Shown here: positions 7,777-18,373 of the stretch, piece by piece
Numbering within the stretch: position 1 is the stretch's first letter
How the letters are laid out: every line of letters begins with the position of its first letter
Source: Sphingobacteriales bacterium
Lineage (GTDB): Bacteria; Bacteroidota; Bacteroidia; Chitinophagales; Chitinophagaceae
Assembly: GCA_012270485.1 (NCBI GenBank)
Contig: JAAXIF010000049.1
Location: 1-49,064, forward strand
Length of the DNA: 49,064 bases
Reading direction: 5' to 3'
Position numbers and translations under genes: made by a program
The notes under the pieces: model-generated
The model's database searches: none
What the model was told of the DNA's origin: nothing
The model's input: the letters and a program-made list of their open reading frames with translations, nothing else

Positions 7777-10017
7777 ATGAAACAAAAAGATTCTCTAAAT
7801 CTTACATCTGTACGAAAAACATTTCCCGTTTTGGAAATGACCTGTGCAGCTTGTGCTGTAAGTGTTGAATCAATGCTAAAGTCTTCTGAAGGCGTGCTAA
7901 ATGCTGGTGTAAACTTTGCTAATCAAGATGCATGGGTTGAGTACAATGCACAAATAACAGGTCCTGAAAAACTTCAAGCAGTGGTTCGATCGATTGGTTA
8001 TGATATGGTGATTACTGAAGAAAATAAAAACGAACTAAAGGAAGCTGCCAGAATTCAGCATTATGAGTCAATAAAGAAAAGAACGATCTGGTCTTCCATA
8101 TTATCTCTACCAATAGTTATTCTTGGTATGTTCTTTATGGATCTGACCTGGGGAAATTATATCATGCTACTGTTATCTGCGCCTGTAGTCTTTTATTTTG
8201 GTAAAAACTTTTTCATTAATGCTTGGAAACAAGCTAAGCATGGCAAAGCCAATATGGATACACTGGTAGCACTCAGTACCGGTATTGCCTGGTTATTCAG
8301 CGCCTTTAATACTTTTTTTGCTGATTTCTGGCATGAGCGTGGCACACACCCCCATGTTTATTTTGAAGCAGCAGCTGTTATTATTGTTTTTATCTCATTG
8401 GGTAAATTATTAGAGGAAAAAGCCAAATCAAATACTTCTTCTGCCATCAAGAAATTAATAGGTCTACAGCCGCAAACTGTAACCTTGGTTACAGAAAACG
8501 ATCAACTAAAAGAAGTGGCTATTGCAGCCGTACAAAAAGGGAATATTCTATTAGTAAAGCCTGGAGAAAAAATTCCCGTAGACGGTATTATTACCAGTGG
8601 CAGTTCATATGTAGATGAAAGTATGATTACAGGAGAGCCGGTTCCTGTAGAAAAAGTAGCAGGAAAAAATGTTTATGCAGGAACCATTAACCAAAAAGGA
8701 AGTTTTCGATTTACAGCCGAAAAGATTGGCTCAGAAACATTTTTAGCACAGATCATTAAAATGGTGGAACAAGCTCAAGGCAGTAAGGCGCCTGTTCAAA
8801 AGCTTGTTGATAAAATCGCAGGCATCTTTGTTCCTATTGTAATAGGGATTGCAATACTCACATTCATCTGTTGGATGATTTGGGGCAACGAAAATGCATT
8901 TACCTACGCTTTGATGAATGCAGTAACAGTTCTAGTTATTGCCTGTCCTTGTGCTTTGGGCTTAGCTACACCTACTGCTATTATGGTTGGTATTGGAAAA
9001 GGTGCTGAAAATAATATACTTATTAAAGATGCAGAAAGCTTAGAACTGGCACATAATATTACTGCCGTAGTATTAGATAAAACAGGAACCATTACAGAAG
9101 GCAAACCATCAGTAAGTGATGTCATTTTTAGAGATGAACATGATATGACTGAGTTACAATCTGTGCTATTATCTATCGAATTACAATCAGAACATCCATT
9201 GGCAGAAGCAGTAGTTAGACATTTTGAAAACACGTCTATTCAAGCTGTACCTCTTCATAAAATTGAAAGTGTAACCGGAAAGGGGGTACTAGCAAATTAT
9301 AATGAACAAGAATATGCAGTTGGAAGTCCATCAATGATGAAAGAGAATAACATAACACTGGATCAAAGTCTAGAGAACAGAATTCAGGAATTACAAGAAC
9401 AAGCAAAAACTGTCATTATTTTTTCAAAAAATGGAGTAGCCAGAATTGTATTAGCAATCACCGATACCATCAAAGAAAAATCAGCTGTTGCCATTGATCG
9501 TCTTCATAAAATGGGTATCGAAGTATACATGTTAACCGGAGATAATCAGCAAACAGCAAAAGCTATTGCCGAACAAGTAGGATTAAAAACTTTTAAAGCA
9601 GAAGTCATGCCCGCTGAAAAAGCAGCTTATATTGAACAGTTACAAAAAGGAGGAAAAATTGTAGCCATGGTAGGTGATGGAATCAATGATAGTCATGCAT
9701 TGGCTACTGCAGATGTTAGTATCGCGATGGGCAAGGGAAGTGATATTGCCATGGACGTTGCTAAAATGACATTGATCACTTCTGATTTGAATAGCATACC
9801 CAAAGCCATCAACTTATCAAAGAAAACAGTGGCTACTATCAAACAAAATTTATTCTGGGCATTTATCTACAACATCATTGGTATACCCATTGCAGCCGGG
9901 ATCTTATTTTCTGTAAATGGATTTTTATTAAATCCTATGATTGCTGGAGCTGCTATGGCATTAAGTAGCGTGAGTGTTGTTGGCAACAGTTTGAGACTGA
10001 AATTTTCTTCTATATGA
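7777..10017 (+). CDS. copA: Copper-exporting P1B-type ATPase
   Basis: 746 aa, normal for a CopA with one N-terminal metal-binding domain. The HMA motif is MTCAAC (Cys23, Cys26). The membrane metal site is CPC (Cys390, Cys392) in [10 protein letters not shown]. The phosphorylation motif is DKTGT (Asp434), the nucleotide-binding domain has SEHPLAEA, and the hinge is GDGIND followed by SHALA. The last membrane helices carry YN and [14 protein letters not shown], as in Cu(I) exporters. It pumps Cu(I) (and Ag(I)) from cytosol to periplasm. A TAGCTTTG at 7753-7760 matches the Bacteroidota -7 box, so it may have its own promoter. With the oxidase broken, export by this pump is probably the main remaining copper defence encoded here. 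Confidence 0.95.
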   Translation: MKQKDSLNLTSVRKTFPVLEMTCAACAVSVESMLKSSEGVLNAGVNFANQDAWVEYNAQITGPEKLQAVVRSIGYDMVITEENKNELKEAARIQHYESIKKRTIWSSILSLPIVILGMFFMDLTWGNYIMLLLSAPVVFYFGKNFFINAWKQAKHGKANMDTLVALSTGIAWLFSAFNTFFADFWHERGTHPHVYFEAAAVIIVFISLGKLLEEKAKSNTSSAIKKLIGLQPQTVTLVTENDQLKEVAIAAVQKGNILLVKPGEKIPVDGIITSGSSYVDESMITGEPVPVEKVAGKNVYAGTINQKGSFRFTAEKIGSETFLAQIIKMVEQAQGSKAPVQKLVDKIAGIFVPIVIGIAILTFICWMIWGNENAFTYALMNAVTVLVIACPCALGLATPTAIMVGIGKGAENNILIKDAESLELAHNITAVVLDKTGTITEGKPSVSDVIFRDEHDMTELQSVLLSIELQSEHPLAEAVVRHFENTSIQAVPLHKIESVTGKGVLANYNEQEYAVGSPSMMKENNITLDQSLENRIQELQEQAKTVIIFSKNGVARIVLAITDTIKEKSAVAIDRLHKMGIEVYMLTGDNQQTAKAIAEQVGLKTFKAEVMPAEKAAYIEQLQKGGKIVAMVGDGINDSHALATADVSIAMGKGSDIAMDVAKMTLITSDLNSIPKAINLSKKTVATIKQNLFWAFIYNIIGIPIAAGILFSVNGFLLNPMIAGAAMALSSVSVVGNSLRLKFSSI

Positions 10018-10088
10018 TAAGTTAACTATTTATTAGTCTAATACTAAATCGATTTGTGCCATTCATGATCATCAAATAAATAAAAAAA

Positions 10089-10136
10089 CATCAGTTTAGT
10101 TGTTGAATCCGTAAAAATTCAACAGCTAAGCTGATG
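10089..10136. terminator. Strong bidirectional terminator between convergent genes
   Basis: A 20-bp stem (10089-10108 with 10117-10136, two G-T wobbles) with an 8-nt loop lies midway between the copper ATPase stop and the stop of the convergent minus-strand gene. A runs on the left and T-rich sequence on the right let it work both ways. Confidence 0.85.
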
Positions 10137-10155
10137 ATTTGTAGTATTTATCAGA

Positions 10156-10677
10156 TTATTCAAATATTTCAGTGATTGCTTTTCGTAAACTAAATTTTTG
10201 GATTTGATAATTCGCAAATCTTTCAGTTATCAATAATTTGATCTCTTTGTAATTACGAAAATAAAATTGTGAAATCCGTAGTAGTTTTTTTTCATTAAGC
10301 ATCAATGTAATACTCTCATAAGGAAATGGATATGCCGGTTGTAAACCAATCATAAATCCGGTTATCACATCATAAGAATAGGTTCTCTTTTTTCCGATTC
10401 CTAAAAATGATCGAACCTCAATACCTTTTGTAGTAAAATATATTCGATGAATTTTTAATCTTAATTCTCCCCAAACCATTACCAACCATATCATTAATAC
10501 CAATACAAATGCAAGAATACCCCAAATGATATCGAATACATCACCAGAAGTAAATATGTACCAAATTGTTGCTGGTAATAATAGGGATGTAATCAAACTA
10601 TAAAAAATAGGTATGGCAATTCTATTTGAAAACACAGATACCAGTTCTGACTTTATTGTATCTTTTTTTAGATTCAT
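10156..10677 (-). CDS. Small membrane protein with PH-like domain
   Basis: 173 aa with two adjacent transmembrane segments (about 22-42 and 47-70). A soluble strand-rich tail follows (HRIYFTTKGIEVRSFLG...), resembling the bacterial PH-like domains of small membrane proteins; the family call is by pattern only. It is the last of three short minus-strand genes (11717 to 10156), two of which have the same overall style (membrane segments plus a PH-like tail). No function can be assigned. The spacing of 35 bp to the upstream gene suggests co-transcription. Confidence 0.65.
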   Translation of the reverse strand: MNLKKDTIKSELVSVFSNRIAIPIFYSLITSLLLPATIWYIFTSGDVFDIIWGILAFVLVLMIWLVMVWGELRLKIHRIYFTTKGIEVRSFLGIGKKRTYSYDVITGFMIGLQPAYPFPYESITLMLNEKKLLRISQFYFRNYKEIKLLITERFANYQIQKFSLRKAITEIFE

Positions 10678-10712
10678 TTCAAGGATTCACTTTTTACACT
10701 TTGAAACTTCTT

Positions 10713-11162
10713 TTATTTACTTACTCTAGCGTTTGTTTCTTTACCTAATTGTATGATAGATAAAAATTGATGGTACGTTTCAAGGGCTATTGAGTTTGTA
10801 TTGAGGCGTATGGCTTGTTTATTGAATTCTCCAATATTAAAAACTATTGTCTTGGTTCCAGGTTTATAGTAAATACCCTTTGGCGCTTCAACATCTTTAT
10901 ACAGCTCGAAAAGATTAAAAGAAACCGGAGGTCTATTATTGCTGTAAACAATGGTCATCTCTCCGGTTCTAAAAATCATAACTGTTGTTGCCTTATTTGA
11001 TTTATTCCCCGGAAAAGCTACTGAACAACACTTAATATTTTTTTTGATAGTAGTAACCGCTACTTCAAAAGCATCGGTTTTCTTTTGTGCTACCGAAAAA
11101 TCAGACCACAAAAATGTAATGATGATAAAACTGAAATAGCAATATAGTCTACTTACGAACAT
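10713..11162 (-). CDS. Exported protein of unknown function
   Basis: 149 aa with an N-terminal signal peptide (about 1-25, ...DFSVAQ). The mature part is short and strand-rich, with a CC pair (IKCCSVAF) and a segment VMIFRTGEMTIVYSN. I do not recognise the family. It starts 3 bp after the stop of the upstream STM3941-like gene, so the two are almost certainly co-transcribed. Confidence 0.6.
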   Translation of the reverse strand: MFVSRLYCYFSFIIITFLWSDFSVAQKKTDAFEVAVTTIKKNIKCCSVAFPGNKSNKATTVMIFRTGEMTIVYSNNRPPVSFNLFELYKDVEAPKGIYYKPGTKTIVFNIGEFNKQAIRLNTNSIALETYHQFLSIIQLGKETNARVSK

Positions 11163-11165
11163 CTG

Positions 11166-11717
11166 TTATAAAGATGTTTTACTTGCATTCCAGTATCGCA
11201 TCATCAATTCATATACCTCATCTACTTGATTACCGAAACTGCTCAAATGAAAAAACATATCTGCATCGTACATATTTTTATTGATATGCATCAAGCCCCT
11301 CAAGAGTGGATTGTATTGATGGGCATATATAGAAGGATCTTTGAACTTAATGGCCAATACTTTTTCCCAAATAGGTCCGGGAAGTTGACCTTGTTGGGTT
11401 CTAACCTCTGTGAATTTGATTTCTGCCACATTTCTCCATTCCATAAAACCGGATGAAATGCCACCGGGATTGTATTCAAAGCCTTTTTCATTAATCACCA
11501 AAACATCCGGATTCAAAATGATGGCTCTCAGGGACATGAATAAAACTACTCCACCTATACCGCCAATGATCAATGCGATGATGATTCCCCCTCCTTTAAA
11601 TTCTACCGGCTCTTCCTTTAAAAAAAAGGCCCAAAAAGTAACTCCCATCAGAAAGAGTACGGCCACTAATATAATTACATGACCGAGTCGGTTGTTTTTT
11701 ATTTTAAATGTATGCAT
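11166..11717 (-). CDS. STM3941-family-like membrane protein
   Basis: 183 aa with two transmembrane helices (about 13-33 and 44-66). A PH-like soluble domain follows, containing INEKGFEYNPGGISSGFMEWRNV, where a tryptophan follows an acidic residue, as is usual at the start of this fold. The pattern matches proteins annotated as STM3941 family, whose function is unknown. It heads a three-gene minus-strand group of small membrane or exported proteins. Confidence 0.6.
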   Translation of the reverse strand: MHTFKIKNNRLGHVIILVAVLFLMGVTFWAFFLKEEPVEFKGGGIIIALIIGGIGGVVLFMSLRAIILNPDVLVINEKGFEYNPGGISSGFMEWRNVAEIKFTEVRTQQGQLPGPIWEKVLAIKFKDPSIYAHQYNPLLRGLMHINKNMYDADMFFHLSSFGNQVDEVYELMMRYWNASKTSL

Positions 11718-11881
11718 AGGGATTTTTTAAAACTTATAAAATACGATTACTATTTTGTTCTGTGTATACTCAGTTTTAAGTATGTTAAATATGAATAGAA
11801 AATCGTCTTTATTTTCATTTAATACAAAAGAAATATAAAGATTCGGGTTTATTAATGGTAGCTGATATTTTCTTATAACTA

Positions 11882-14800
11882 TTACTTAATGATGATTATA
11901 GGAAAATCATTCCCATACCCAAAACTGGCAGGATACTGCGCAGTTCCTTTATACTTTTTGGTAATCTCAGGTACAACACTTTGTAGATAAGCATCGATTT
12001 CTTTTACTGTTAGCTTTTTATCACCATTATCAGCTTTCCCTCTCAGCGCTTCCAGTAAGCAATATGTAAACGACCCATGCCCTAACTGACTAAATTCGCT
12101 AGCAAACTGATCACTACCCGATGCGGTTAACCAATGCGTTCCTGTTGACCGTGCAAGTTGTGCAATCGCTTTCTCTTCAGCTGCACCTCTCATAGCTACA
12201 GCATTACCAAAAGCACCTGCAGACTGGCATGCATCCAATATGAATAACTGCTTTTGAGCCTTGATATCTTTTGAATAGAGTTGAATCAATGAAGAACTAA
12301 TTGCAGACTGACGAAGTAATTGATCATTACCATAGAGTTGTGTTACATCATAAGGGATCAGGTAAAACTCATTTTTTTCATCTAACACACCATGACCGGC
12401 ATAGTAAAATATAAATAGGTCATCAGCATTTGCATTTAGTTTTACTTTTTCCAGTGCATTTTGTATGCCTTGTTTCGTGGCTTCTGCATCACTAATGAAA
12501 TAAGTATTGATACCACTGAAAATTTCTTTTGACCCTCTCTCTATAGCTGCTCTAAAAGCAGTTGCATCTTTTTGTGCATAATTCAAACTATAGCGCGGGT
12601 TTTTATATGCATTAATACCTACAATGATCAAATGTAAACGAGCACTAGTTTGTTTGATATTTTCAGGTATGCTATTATTACTGGGTTGATACCTTGCTTT
12701 GATAAAAACCTGTTTACTTTCCGACCTTTGTGAGTTCACAGCTACTGCGCTGAAGACATTATCACCTGACGAAAGCGTAACATTGAAAGTACGTGTCATT
12801 GATTTTTGACCGGTATCATCTTCTACAATCAGGTTTCTCGTAGTACCGGTTAATTTACCGTTATGATATAAACGAATTTCTGTGATTTTATCAACCGGAC
12901 AATCCGCCTTTACAGTTATGACCCCTGTACTTTTATTGGTAGTCACCAACTGCTCAAATTCATTTTCGACTATCAAATTGCGGGTGCCCTCACTATACTG
13001 AATAGCAACTGTGGGAATTGCTTTTAAAGTATTGATATCAGGAGCTTTAAAAGTTTCACCACTTAAAATACGAGGTAACAACCTAGGTGTAAAAAATTGA
13101 TCGAACACTGTTCCTAATGGGGCAACAGAGTTCGGTGTAGTATAATAAACATTATCCTGTGCCCCTTTATTTGCTTCAAATAAACCGTCTGGTGAAACAA
13201 CCGCCCAATCATTGGTACTCAAGAATGGATATACTGTTGCAATGTTCCTTTTGGCAACAAGATCATAAACAAGAATTCGATTGTTTTTGTCACCATCAAT
13301 ATAAAAAAGATGTTTACCATCCGGAGTCATCGAAACTGTATTGAAACCATATCTTGGATCGATCTCATGAATGGTCATCGATTCATTGTACTCACCCGTT
13401 GCCAAATCGAGGAATTTGATTTTTTTCCAGATATTGATCAATGCATATTTATTGTCAGGAGTAAAACCGACAACGCCTTCACTAGGTTCTTTCCCAAGTT
13501 TTGCGCTGAGAGATTTCTTTGTTTTCAGATCTAATATCAGCAAACCATCATCATGCTCAACTGTCACGTAAGCATCGTTGGGAGAAAATAGTACAGGACG
13601 ATGTCCGCCTTTCATTCTGATATTAAAAGGGATTGTAAATAATTTTTGGCCTGTAGTATAGTTGTAAAAATTGATTCGATCAACAGCAGGTATTTCTTGA
13701 ATTGCGATAATATTTTGTGTATTGGCTGCACCATAAGTGATCCATTTACAACTACGGCTGAAAATAGTACGCTTTGTTTGAACAGATCTTATATTGAGTA
13801 TCTGACTAACTCCACCACTATTTGCACATGCCACACCCTGATTTAATAACATTGGAGACTTAACAAACTCAAATTTTTTGTCAAAAGATTTTATAACTTC
13901 TTGAATTGGAAAACTTTCATACTCCGCATCTGTAAGCGTTCTTGTATAAGTATCATCATACTTTGTTTTGGCTTGTATGACCCCTGTTGTAAGATTCAAT
14001 ATTACCTGTTCATCTTTATATATAATAGGTAATTGATTAGCAACAATTTTACCCAAGGAAACAGCAAAATCTCTTTTAAAACTTTTAATCTCTTTGATCG
14101 TTTTACCCGTTGCAACATCAAATAACTCATATTGCCCTTGTGAACCGTTTGCAGCAAGCAATATTTTTCCATCAGCAGATAATTGTAGATTACGATACTC
14201 TATTGATTCATCCGAAGCTAATTTTTCTGTAAAACTTCTTTTCCAAATAGTCTTTCCGCTGATCGCATTTTCACAAACAAGTACACGAGTCCATTTCTCA
14301 TCATAGGAAGTATAAATCAAGTTTTCACCTTTATGATCAAAGAGAACAGCTCCATACTGTTGCGGAATAAATTTCCTACTTCCTATTGTTTCTCCATTTT
14401 CAAGCTGGATGATTTGCAAAGTATCCCTTCCCAAAATCGCCGCATGATTTCCCATCGCAGATAATACTACAGTCCAAGGTCGGAAAGGCAAATTCACACT
14501 TTTTTGTTGTCCACCTGGAAGCTGAATAATACTGACTTTATTTTTCTGATTATCAGGAACTACCAATAGATTCTTGCGTAGGTTATATTGCTGTCTATCT
14601 TTTAGTCCTTCATAATTTAAGGTACTAACCAATCCTACATTTACATCATATAATTTATTTTCAATAATCAATGATAACTGTTCAGGATAGAAATTATAAT
14701 TGCGATAACTACCAATCATGATCGGAGACCTTGAAATTTGTCGGATAGTTTTGCCGGTTAAATCTACCAGTTTGATATCGCCTGATTTAGTAACGATATA

Positions 14801-15076
14801 AATTTGTTCTCCATTCGAAGCAAAACGGGCAGTCTTTACATCTTGGAATTTTTGAATTTCTTGTCCTGATCGCATATCCCAGATAACACAAGCACCGTTG
14901 TATTCATACCAACCTAAAAAATAATTATTCTTTGGAGAGATATCTAATCCATCAATCCCATTAAATAGTCCGGCTTTGTTTACAATTTGAAACTGTCCAA
15001 ACAAAGAAAAATGAAGAAGCACCGTACATACCAGTAATACAGTTTTCTTACAGAATTGAAAACGATTTAGAATCAT
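11882..15076 (-). CDS. WD40-repeat protein with C-terminal caspase-like (C14) protease domain
   Basis: 1064 aa from ATG 15076, which starts a proper signal peptide (MILNRFQFCKKTVLLVCTVL...GQ) 4 bp after the upstream stop; an ATG at 15124 would overlap that gene. Residues ~25-650 are beta-propeller repeats with GKTI- and DLATGE-type blade ends. A ~150-residue beta region follows. The last ~250 residues are a caspase/metacaspase domain starting LHLIIVGINAY, with His895 in YYAGHG and Cys950 in LDACQS. Family members cleave after Asp or basic residues; specificity is unknown here. The signal peptide places the protease outside the cytoplasm. It is the second gene of an operon with a papain-like protease. 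Confidence 0.85.
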   Translation of the reverse strand: MILNRFQFCKKTVLLVCTVLLHFSLFGQFQIVNKAGLFNGIDGLDISPKNNYFLGWYEYNGACVIWDMRSGQEIQKFQDVKTARFASNGEQIYIVTKSGDIKLVDLTGKTIRQISRSPIMIGSYRNYNFYPEQLSLIIENKLYDVNVGLVSTLNYEGLKDRQQYNLRKNLLVVPDNQKNKVSIIQLPGGQQKSVNLPFRPWTVVLSAMGNHAAILGRDTLQIIQLENGETIGSRKFIPQQYGAVLFDHKGENLIYTSYDEKWTRVLVCENAISGKTIWKRSFTEKLASDESIEYRNLQLSADGKILLAANGSQGQYELFDVATGKTIKEIKSFKRDFAVSLGKIVANQLPIIYKDEQVILNLTTGVIQAKTKYDDTYTRTLTDAEYESFPIQEVIKSFDKKFEFVKSPMLLNQGVACANSGGVSQILNIRSVQTKRTIFSRSCKWITYGAANTQNIIAIQEIPAVDRINFYNYTTGQKLFTIPFNIRMKGGHRPVLFSPNDAYVTVEHDDGLLILDLKTKKSLSAKLGKEPSEGVVGFTPDNKYALINIWKKIKFLDLATGEYNESMTIHEIDPRYGFNTVSMTPDGKHLFYIDGDKNNRILVYDLVAKRNIATVYPFLSTNDWAVVSPDGLFEANKGAQDNVYYTTPNSVAPLGTVFDQFFTPRLLPRILSGETFKAPDINTLKAIPTVAIQYSEGTRNLIVENEFEQLVTTNKSTGVITVKADCPVDKITEIRLYHNGKLTGTTRNLIVEDDTGQKSMTRTFNVTLSSGDNVFSAVAVNSQRSESKQVFIKARYQPSNNSIPENIKQTSARLHLIIVGINAYKNPRYSLNYAQKDATAFRAAIERGSKEIFSGINTYFISDAEATKQGIQNALEKVKLNANADDLFIFYYAGHGVLDEKNEFYLIPYDVTQLYGNDQLLRQSAISSSLIQLYSKDIKAQKQLFILDACQSAGAFGNAVAMRGAAEEKAIAQLARSTGTHWLTASGSDQFASEFSQLGHGSFTYCLLEALRGKADNGDKKLTVKEIDAYLQSVVPEITKKYKGTAQYPASFGYGNDFPIIIIK

Positions 15077-15080
15077 AGAT

Positions 15081-16586
15081 TTAATAATGTGGTATTTCAA
15101 TAAGGATGGGGAGGATATCTGCATTAGAATCTGCTTTTAGCTCAAAAGCAATTTGATCTTTTACATAGTTAATCAGATGCGAAGAAATAAAATTATTTTT
15201 CAATGAGGTTTTCACTTTGGATACAAAACCACCTTGTGCTTGTTGTAATTGTTGTAAAATTGAGCTTTGCGTAAGCGGCTTTTTAGAATACAGTATCAAG
15301 AGATAGTCGGTTCCTTTCGACTCATCCATTCGTATCACTTTTGTTTCAGAGGGAAATGCTACCGTACTATTTTTACCCAATAAAGGAGATATATGAGCGT
15401 CGTAAGGAAATATTTGATTGATCTTTCCTGAAAAATCAGAAGCAAATGCATAGATATACGCATCTGTTGATGTATTCATGTAAAAACGAAAGCGGGTGCC
15501 ACTGGTATAATTAGCATTCATTCTATAAGTAGGCAACCCCTCTGCTAAAGAAAAAGAGAGTAAAGAGGCATTCATCGATTCACCGGTATTCTGCTGAAAA
15601 CGAATGGTTCCTTTGATCTCCGGTTTTACTATTACTGGATCCACTTTTTTGGGTTTAATCTTCTCACCCTGTACTTGAAAACATTGGTAAGTATATTTAG
15701 CTAAATCCCGATAGGGTATCCATATAAAGCCCTTGTCGCCCCAGCCTGTTCCCCATGAATTCAATACCCGAAATGAACCTCCATATTTATTATCATCATA
15801 GCCTACCAAACACATGGCGTGACCCATTTTAATATCGCCGGGCTCTTGATCATCTTTTTGTTGCTTCCAGAGATCGGTACCTCTGCTAGTTTTGAAGCTT
15901 TTGGTAGTTTTAAAACTAAACAAACAAGGATTACCTTCTGATAATGCTTTTTTCATCATCAATACTCTAAAATCAGCATCTGTATCTTTTATACTGAAAA
16001 GTTGTTGATAGGAAACAATTTTATAATTCGCACTTTCTGTGAGAGATGCCTCAGAAATGGTTGTGCCACATTGATAGGGCATGGTTTTTAACGTGGCTAC
16101 CCCTATGTATTGCAAGAGCTCTAATGCATCAGATACATAGCTTCCTTTACTACAATCTTTATCATCAGCAAACTTGATTTGTTCATAAATAAAACTGGGT
16201 GAGAATAAATGGTCATTCGGATTAGCAGTATACCCCGCTTCACGCATAGCTTTTACATATAAAGTGGTACGCAAAGAATAAGCGGTTGCAAAACCTACAC
16301 ATGTACCAAACTTACCCTGATTACCCGCCTGTGGACAATATTGCTCATAAGAAACCGAGGAAGGCAAGCCCCTGTAGCTGTCCTTTGTTAAAGCAGCATG
16401 CTGGGGAATAGATCTGGTATTAATACTATCAAACAACAATCCTGTACCATACTCCTCTTCCTGTTGTGCAAGTGCCATGGTATTGATTGTAATCAATACC
16501 AATACGATAATACAGCGAATGATTGTAAAAAGTTTACCCTTAGATTTTAAGCGATGTTTACACTCCATATTATTAGACATAAACAA
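15081..16586 (-). CDS. Papain-like (C1A) cysteine protease with C-terminal DUF4384 domain
   Basis: 501 aa. A hydrophobic segment at about 22-40 ending ALAQ acts as signal peptide; starts at 16580 or 16568 would also work. The C1A domain (about 75-300) has oxyanion Gln90, catalytic Cys96 (GKFGTCVGFA), His256 (GHAMCLVGYDD) and Asn276 (NSWGTGWG). Residues ~350-455 match DUF4384: FRFYMNTSTDAYIYAFASDF then KINQIFPYDA. DUF4384 is a strand-rich module often linked to caspase or peptidoglycan-binding proteins in Bacteroidota. It is exported, and is likely translationally coupled with the caspase protein downstream. There is no clear pro-peptide, so activation may depend on the DUF4384 part or on the partner (inference). 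Confidence 0.85.
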   Translation of the reverse strand: MFMSNNMECKHRLKSKGKLFTIIRCIIVLVLITINTMALAQQEEEYGTGLLFDSINTRSIPQHAALTKDSYRGLPSSVSYEQYCPQAGNQGKFGTCVGFATAYSLRTTLYVKAMREAGYTANPNDHLFSPSFIYEQIKFADDKDCSKGSYVSDALELLQYIGVATLKTMPYQCGTTISEASLTESANYKIVSYQQLFSIKDTDADFRVLMMKKALSEGNPCLFSFKTTKSFKTSRGTDLWKQQKDDQEPGDIKMGHAMCLVGYDDNKYGGSFRVLNSWGTGWGDKGFIWIPYRDLAKYTYQCFQVQGEKIKPKKVDPVIVKPEIKGTIRFQQNTGESMNASLLSFSLAEGLPTYRMNANYTSGTRFRFYMNTSTDAYIYAFASDFSGKINQIFPYDAHISPLLGKNSTVAFPSETKVIRMDESKGTDYLLILYSKKPLTQSSILQQLQQAQGGFVSKVKTSLKNNFISSHLINYVKDQIAFELKADSNADILPILIEIPHY

Positions 16587-17004
16587 ATTGATCTTTCATA
16601 ATAAATAGATGTTTCAATTTATTAAATTCCACAAACTAACTATAATGAAAATGTCTTAAATCAATCCATATGCATTGATTTATGATTAAAATCACGATTT
16701 ATAGGTATGCCATAAAAGTATTTGCATCGAGATAATACTTTAAATACGTTCATATTACTCCAGCTTTAACTTTATAAACAAAGTGTTCAAAGATCTTCAT
16801 GTTTTCGTAGGCAACCAAATCGTTTTGGTGTGTTTCATATTATCGATCCTGACTTTTAATATGGTCGACTCAGTAATCATTATATTTATTTTTCGATAGA
16901 GCCTCCTTTGGGAGGCATTTGCAAATAGGCTAGTAATATAGAATCTGTATCCAGCTCTTAATACAAAATCCTTTGTAAAAGGAATAGTTCGATAGTGGAT
17001 CACT
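16587..17004. other. Gene-poor interval
   Basis: About 420 bp of AT-rich sequence upstream of the papain-like protease. The one open frame on the minus strand (16797-17003) has no recognisable features and is probably not a gene. The promoter of the protease operon should lie near 16590-16680, but no clear box was identified. Confidence 0.4.
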
Positions 17005-17442
17005 TTATCTAAGTAAAGCTTGCATGTATTTTCTCAGCTCTAAAAATAAATAATATAATTGCTTCGCTTCTGCCTCGGTTGCTTTTTGAAACATCAAACG
17101 GGTCATTTTATCCCTCTGCTGAAAATAGATCCAGTTACCGGGAACATGTGTTTTATAGTCAATGGGAAGAAAATCTATCCCCATTTGATGAAGAGAATCG
17201 GTTCTTGAAGATTCTAGATTCTTTATGTTTACGGTTATATAGCTTCCATCTCTATTCTTCACAGAAAAAACTGAATCAGATAATAAATGAACGGTTCTCC
17301 CTCTTTCATCATATTTATGTAAGCTATCATTCAGTTGCTGTATAACCCTATCCAACTCATTTCGGATTTGGGATGTTTGCGAATAGGACTGAAGATAAGT
17401 TACGAATAAAAGTGACAGAGAAAAAAATAGTTTCGATTTCAT
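17005..17442 (-). CDS. Exported protein of unknown function
   Basis: 145 aa with a clear signal peptide (about 1-21, ...LQSYSQ). The mature part has a helical start (IRNELDRVIQQLNDSLHKY) and a helical end (EAEAKQLYYLFLELRKYMQALL) flanking a strand-rich centre. No family is recognised. It is a single gene, with 218 bp separating it from the next exported protein. Confidence 0.6.
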   Translation of the reverse strand: MKSKLFFSLSLLFVTYLQSYSQTSQIRNELDRVIQQLNDSLHKYDERGRTVHLLSDSVFSVKNRDGSYITVNIKNLESSRTDSLHQMGIDFLPIDYKTHVPGNWIYFQQRDKMTRLMFQKATEAEAKQLYYLFLELRKYMQALLR

Positions 17443-17660
17443 ATTCCTTTTTTGTACTGAATAAAAACAGGAGTTATTATTTTTTATAAGGAGCGTACGA
17501 GAAAGTTAATGACCATTATAAATAATTAGATCAAAAACAATACCAAAAGATACTGCTATAAAATCTCTTTGCAAATTTTATGCAAATAAAAAGCAGCTAT
17601 TTTTATATCATCACTAACTTATTGCTAAGTGTGCCTACCTAGACGGCTTGTATATATTAT

Positions 17661-18092
17661 TCAAAAAGTACGATTTAACATCCCGGTTCTATTAATAATC
17701 TGCCAATAACCTTTCTCTTTTGTTAAAGAATAAAACATAGTTGTCCGTAAATATTCTTTATCGTTTTTCCCAAACCTTGAAAAATCCATCTGCACAATTG
17801 CCGTATTCCCAGACTCCGCTATAACTTTTATTTCGTTGATCTTAGAATACACCCATCCTGTCTTTTTAAATGTATTATAGTCAATTACCGGTATTTCAGC
17901 ATTATCGTAATACATAATTCGGCCATTTTCAATTATGGAATGCGGGAAATGATAGCAATTTTGTACTTCTTTTATTTTTTCCTCATTGACAACTTTCACA
18001 TAGTATCTCATGAATTGTTCGGGACTTAAACCATTTTGCGAGAACAAGTTTCCAAATGAAAACATCAATATGATCAGGATGATTCGTTTCAT
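17661..18092 (-). CDS. Exported NTF2/SnoaL-like protein
   Basis: 143 aa with a signal peptide (about 1-18, ...GNLFSQ). The mature part follows the NTF2-like layout: an N-terminal helix (SPEQFMRYYVKVVNEEKIKE), a central region, then long strands (TAIVQMDFSRFG, TTMFYSLTKEKGYWQIINR). It resembles SnoaL-like domains that bind small ligands or are enzymatically inert. The family call is by pattern only. It is monocistronic, with a start preceded by an A-rich leader. Confidence 0.55.
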   Translation of the reverse strand: MKRIILIILMFSFGNLFSQNGLSPEQFMRYYVKVVNEEKIKEVQNCYHFPHSIIENGRIMYYDNAEIPVIDYNTFKKTGWVYSKINEIKVIAESGNTAIVQMDFSRFGKNDKEYLRTTMFYSLTKEKGYWQIINRTGMLNRTF

Positions 18093-18346
18093 TTTTTTTA
18101 ATTTATGGTTAGAATAATATAAAAAAGACTTTCAAGAAAGCTACTAAACCCTTTCCGCTCAGTCTTTTTTTTAGGATTTTTACCACCAGTTATGCTTTTC
18201 ATTTGTGCCGGTTAAAAGAGTGACGGCTCTAACAAATTGTCCATACAATAATAAAAAATATGGATTTAATAAACTTATCCCGATCAAATTCGGTACAGGT
18301 TCAGGGTTAGAACCAGGGATGCGCACACGGGCTATATTAAAGTAAA

Positions 18347-18372
18347 AAAGCGAAGACTTAGATCTTCGCTTT
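18347..18372 (-). terminator. Terminator of the CAU tRNA
   Basis: AAGCGAAGA (18348-18356) pairs with TCTTCGCTT (18363-18371) with a 6-nt loop. On the minus strand it is followed by a T run (18344-18349), 2 nt past the tRNA 3' end. Confidence 0.85.
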
Positions 18373-18373
18373 G

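Noticed and set aside
16797..17003. Minus-strand ORF of 68 aa
   Set aside because: No domain, signal peptide or plausible start context; probably chance.
18200..18345. GC-richer piece beside the CAU tRNA (GGTTCTAACCC on the minus strand) considered as a second tRNA
   Set aside because: Only a T-arm-like motif; no acceptor or anticodon arm can be built.
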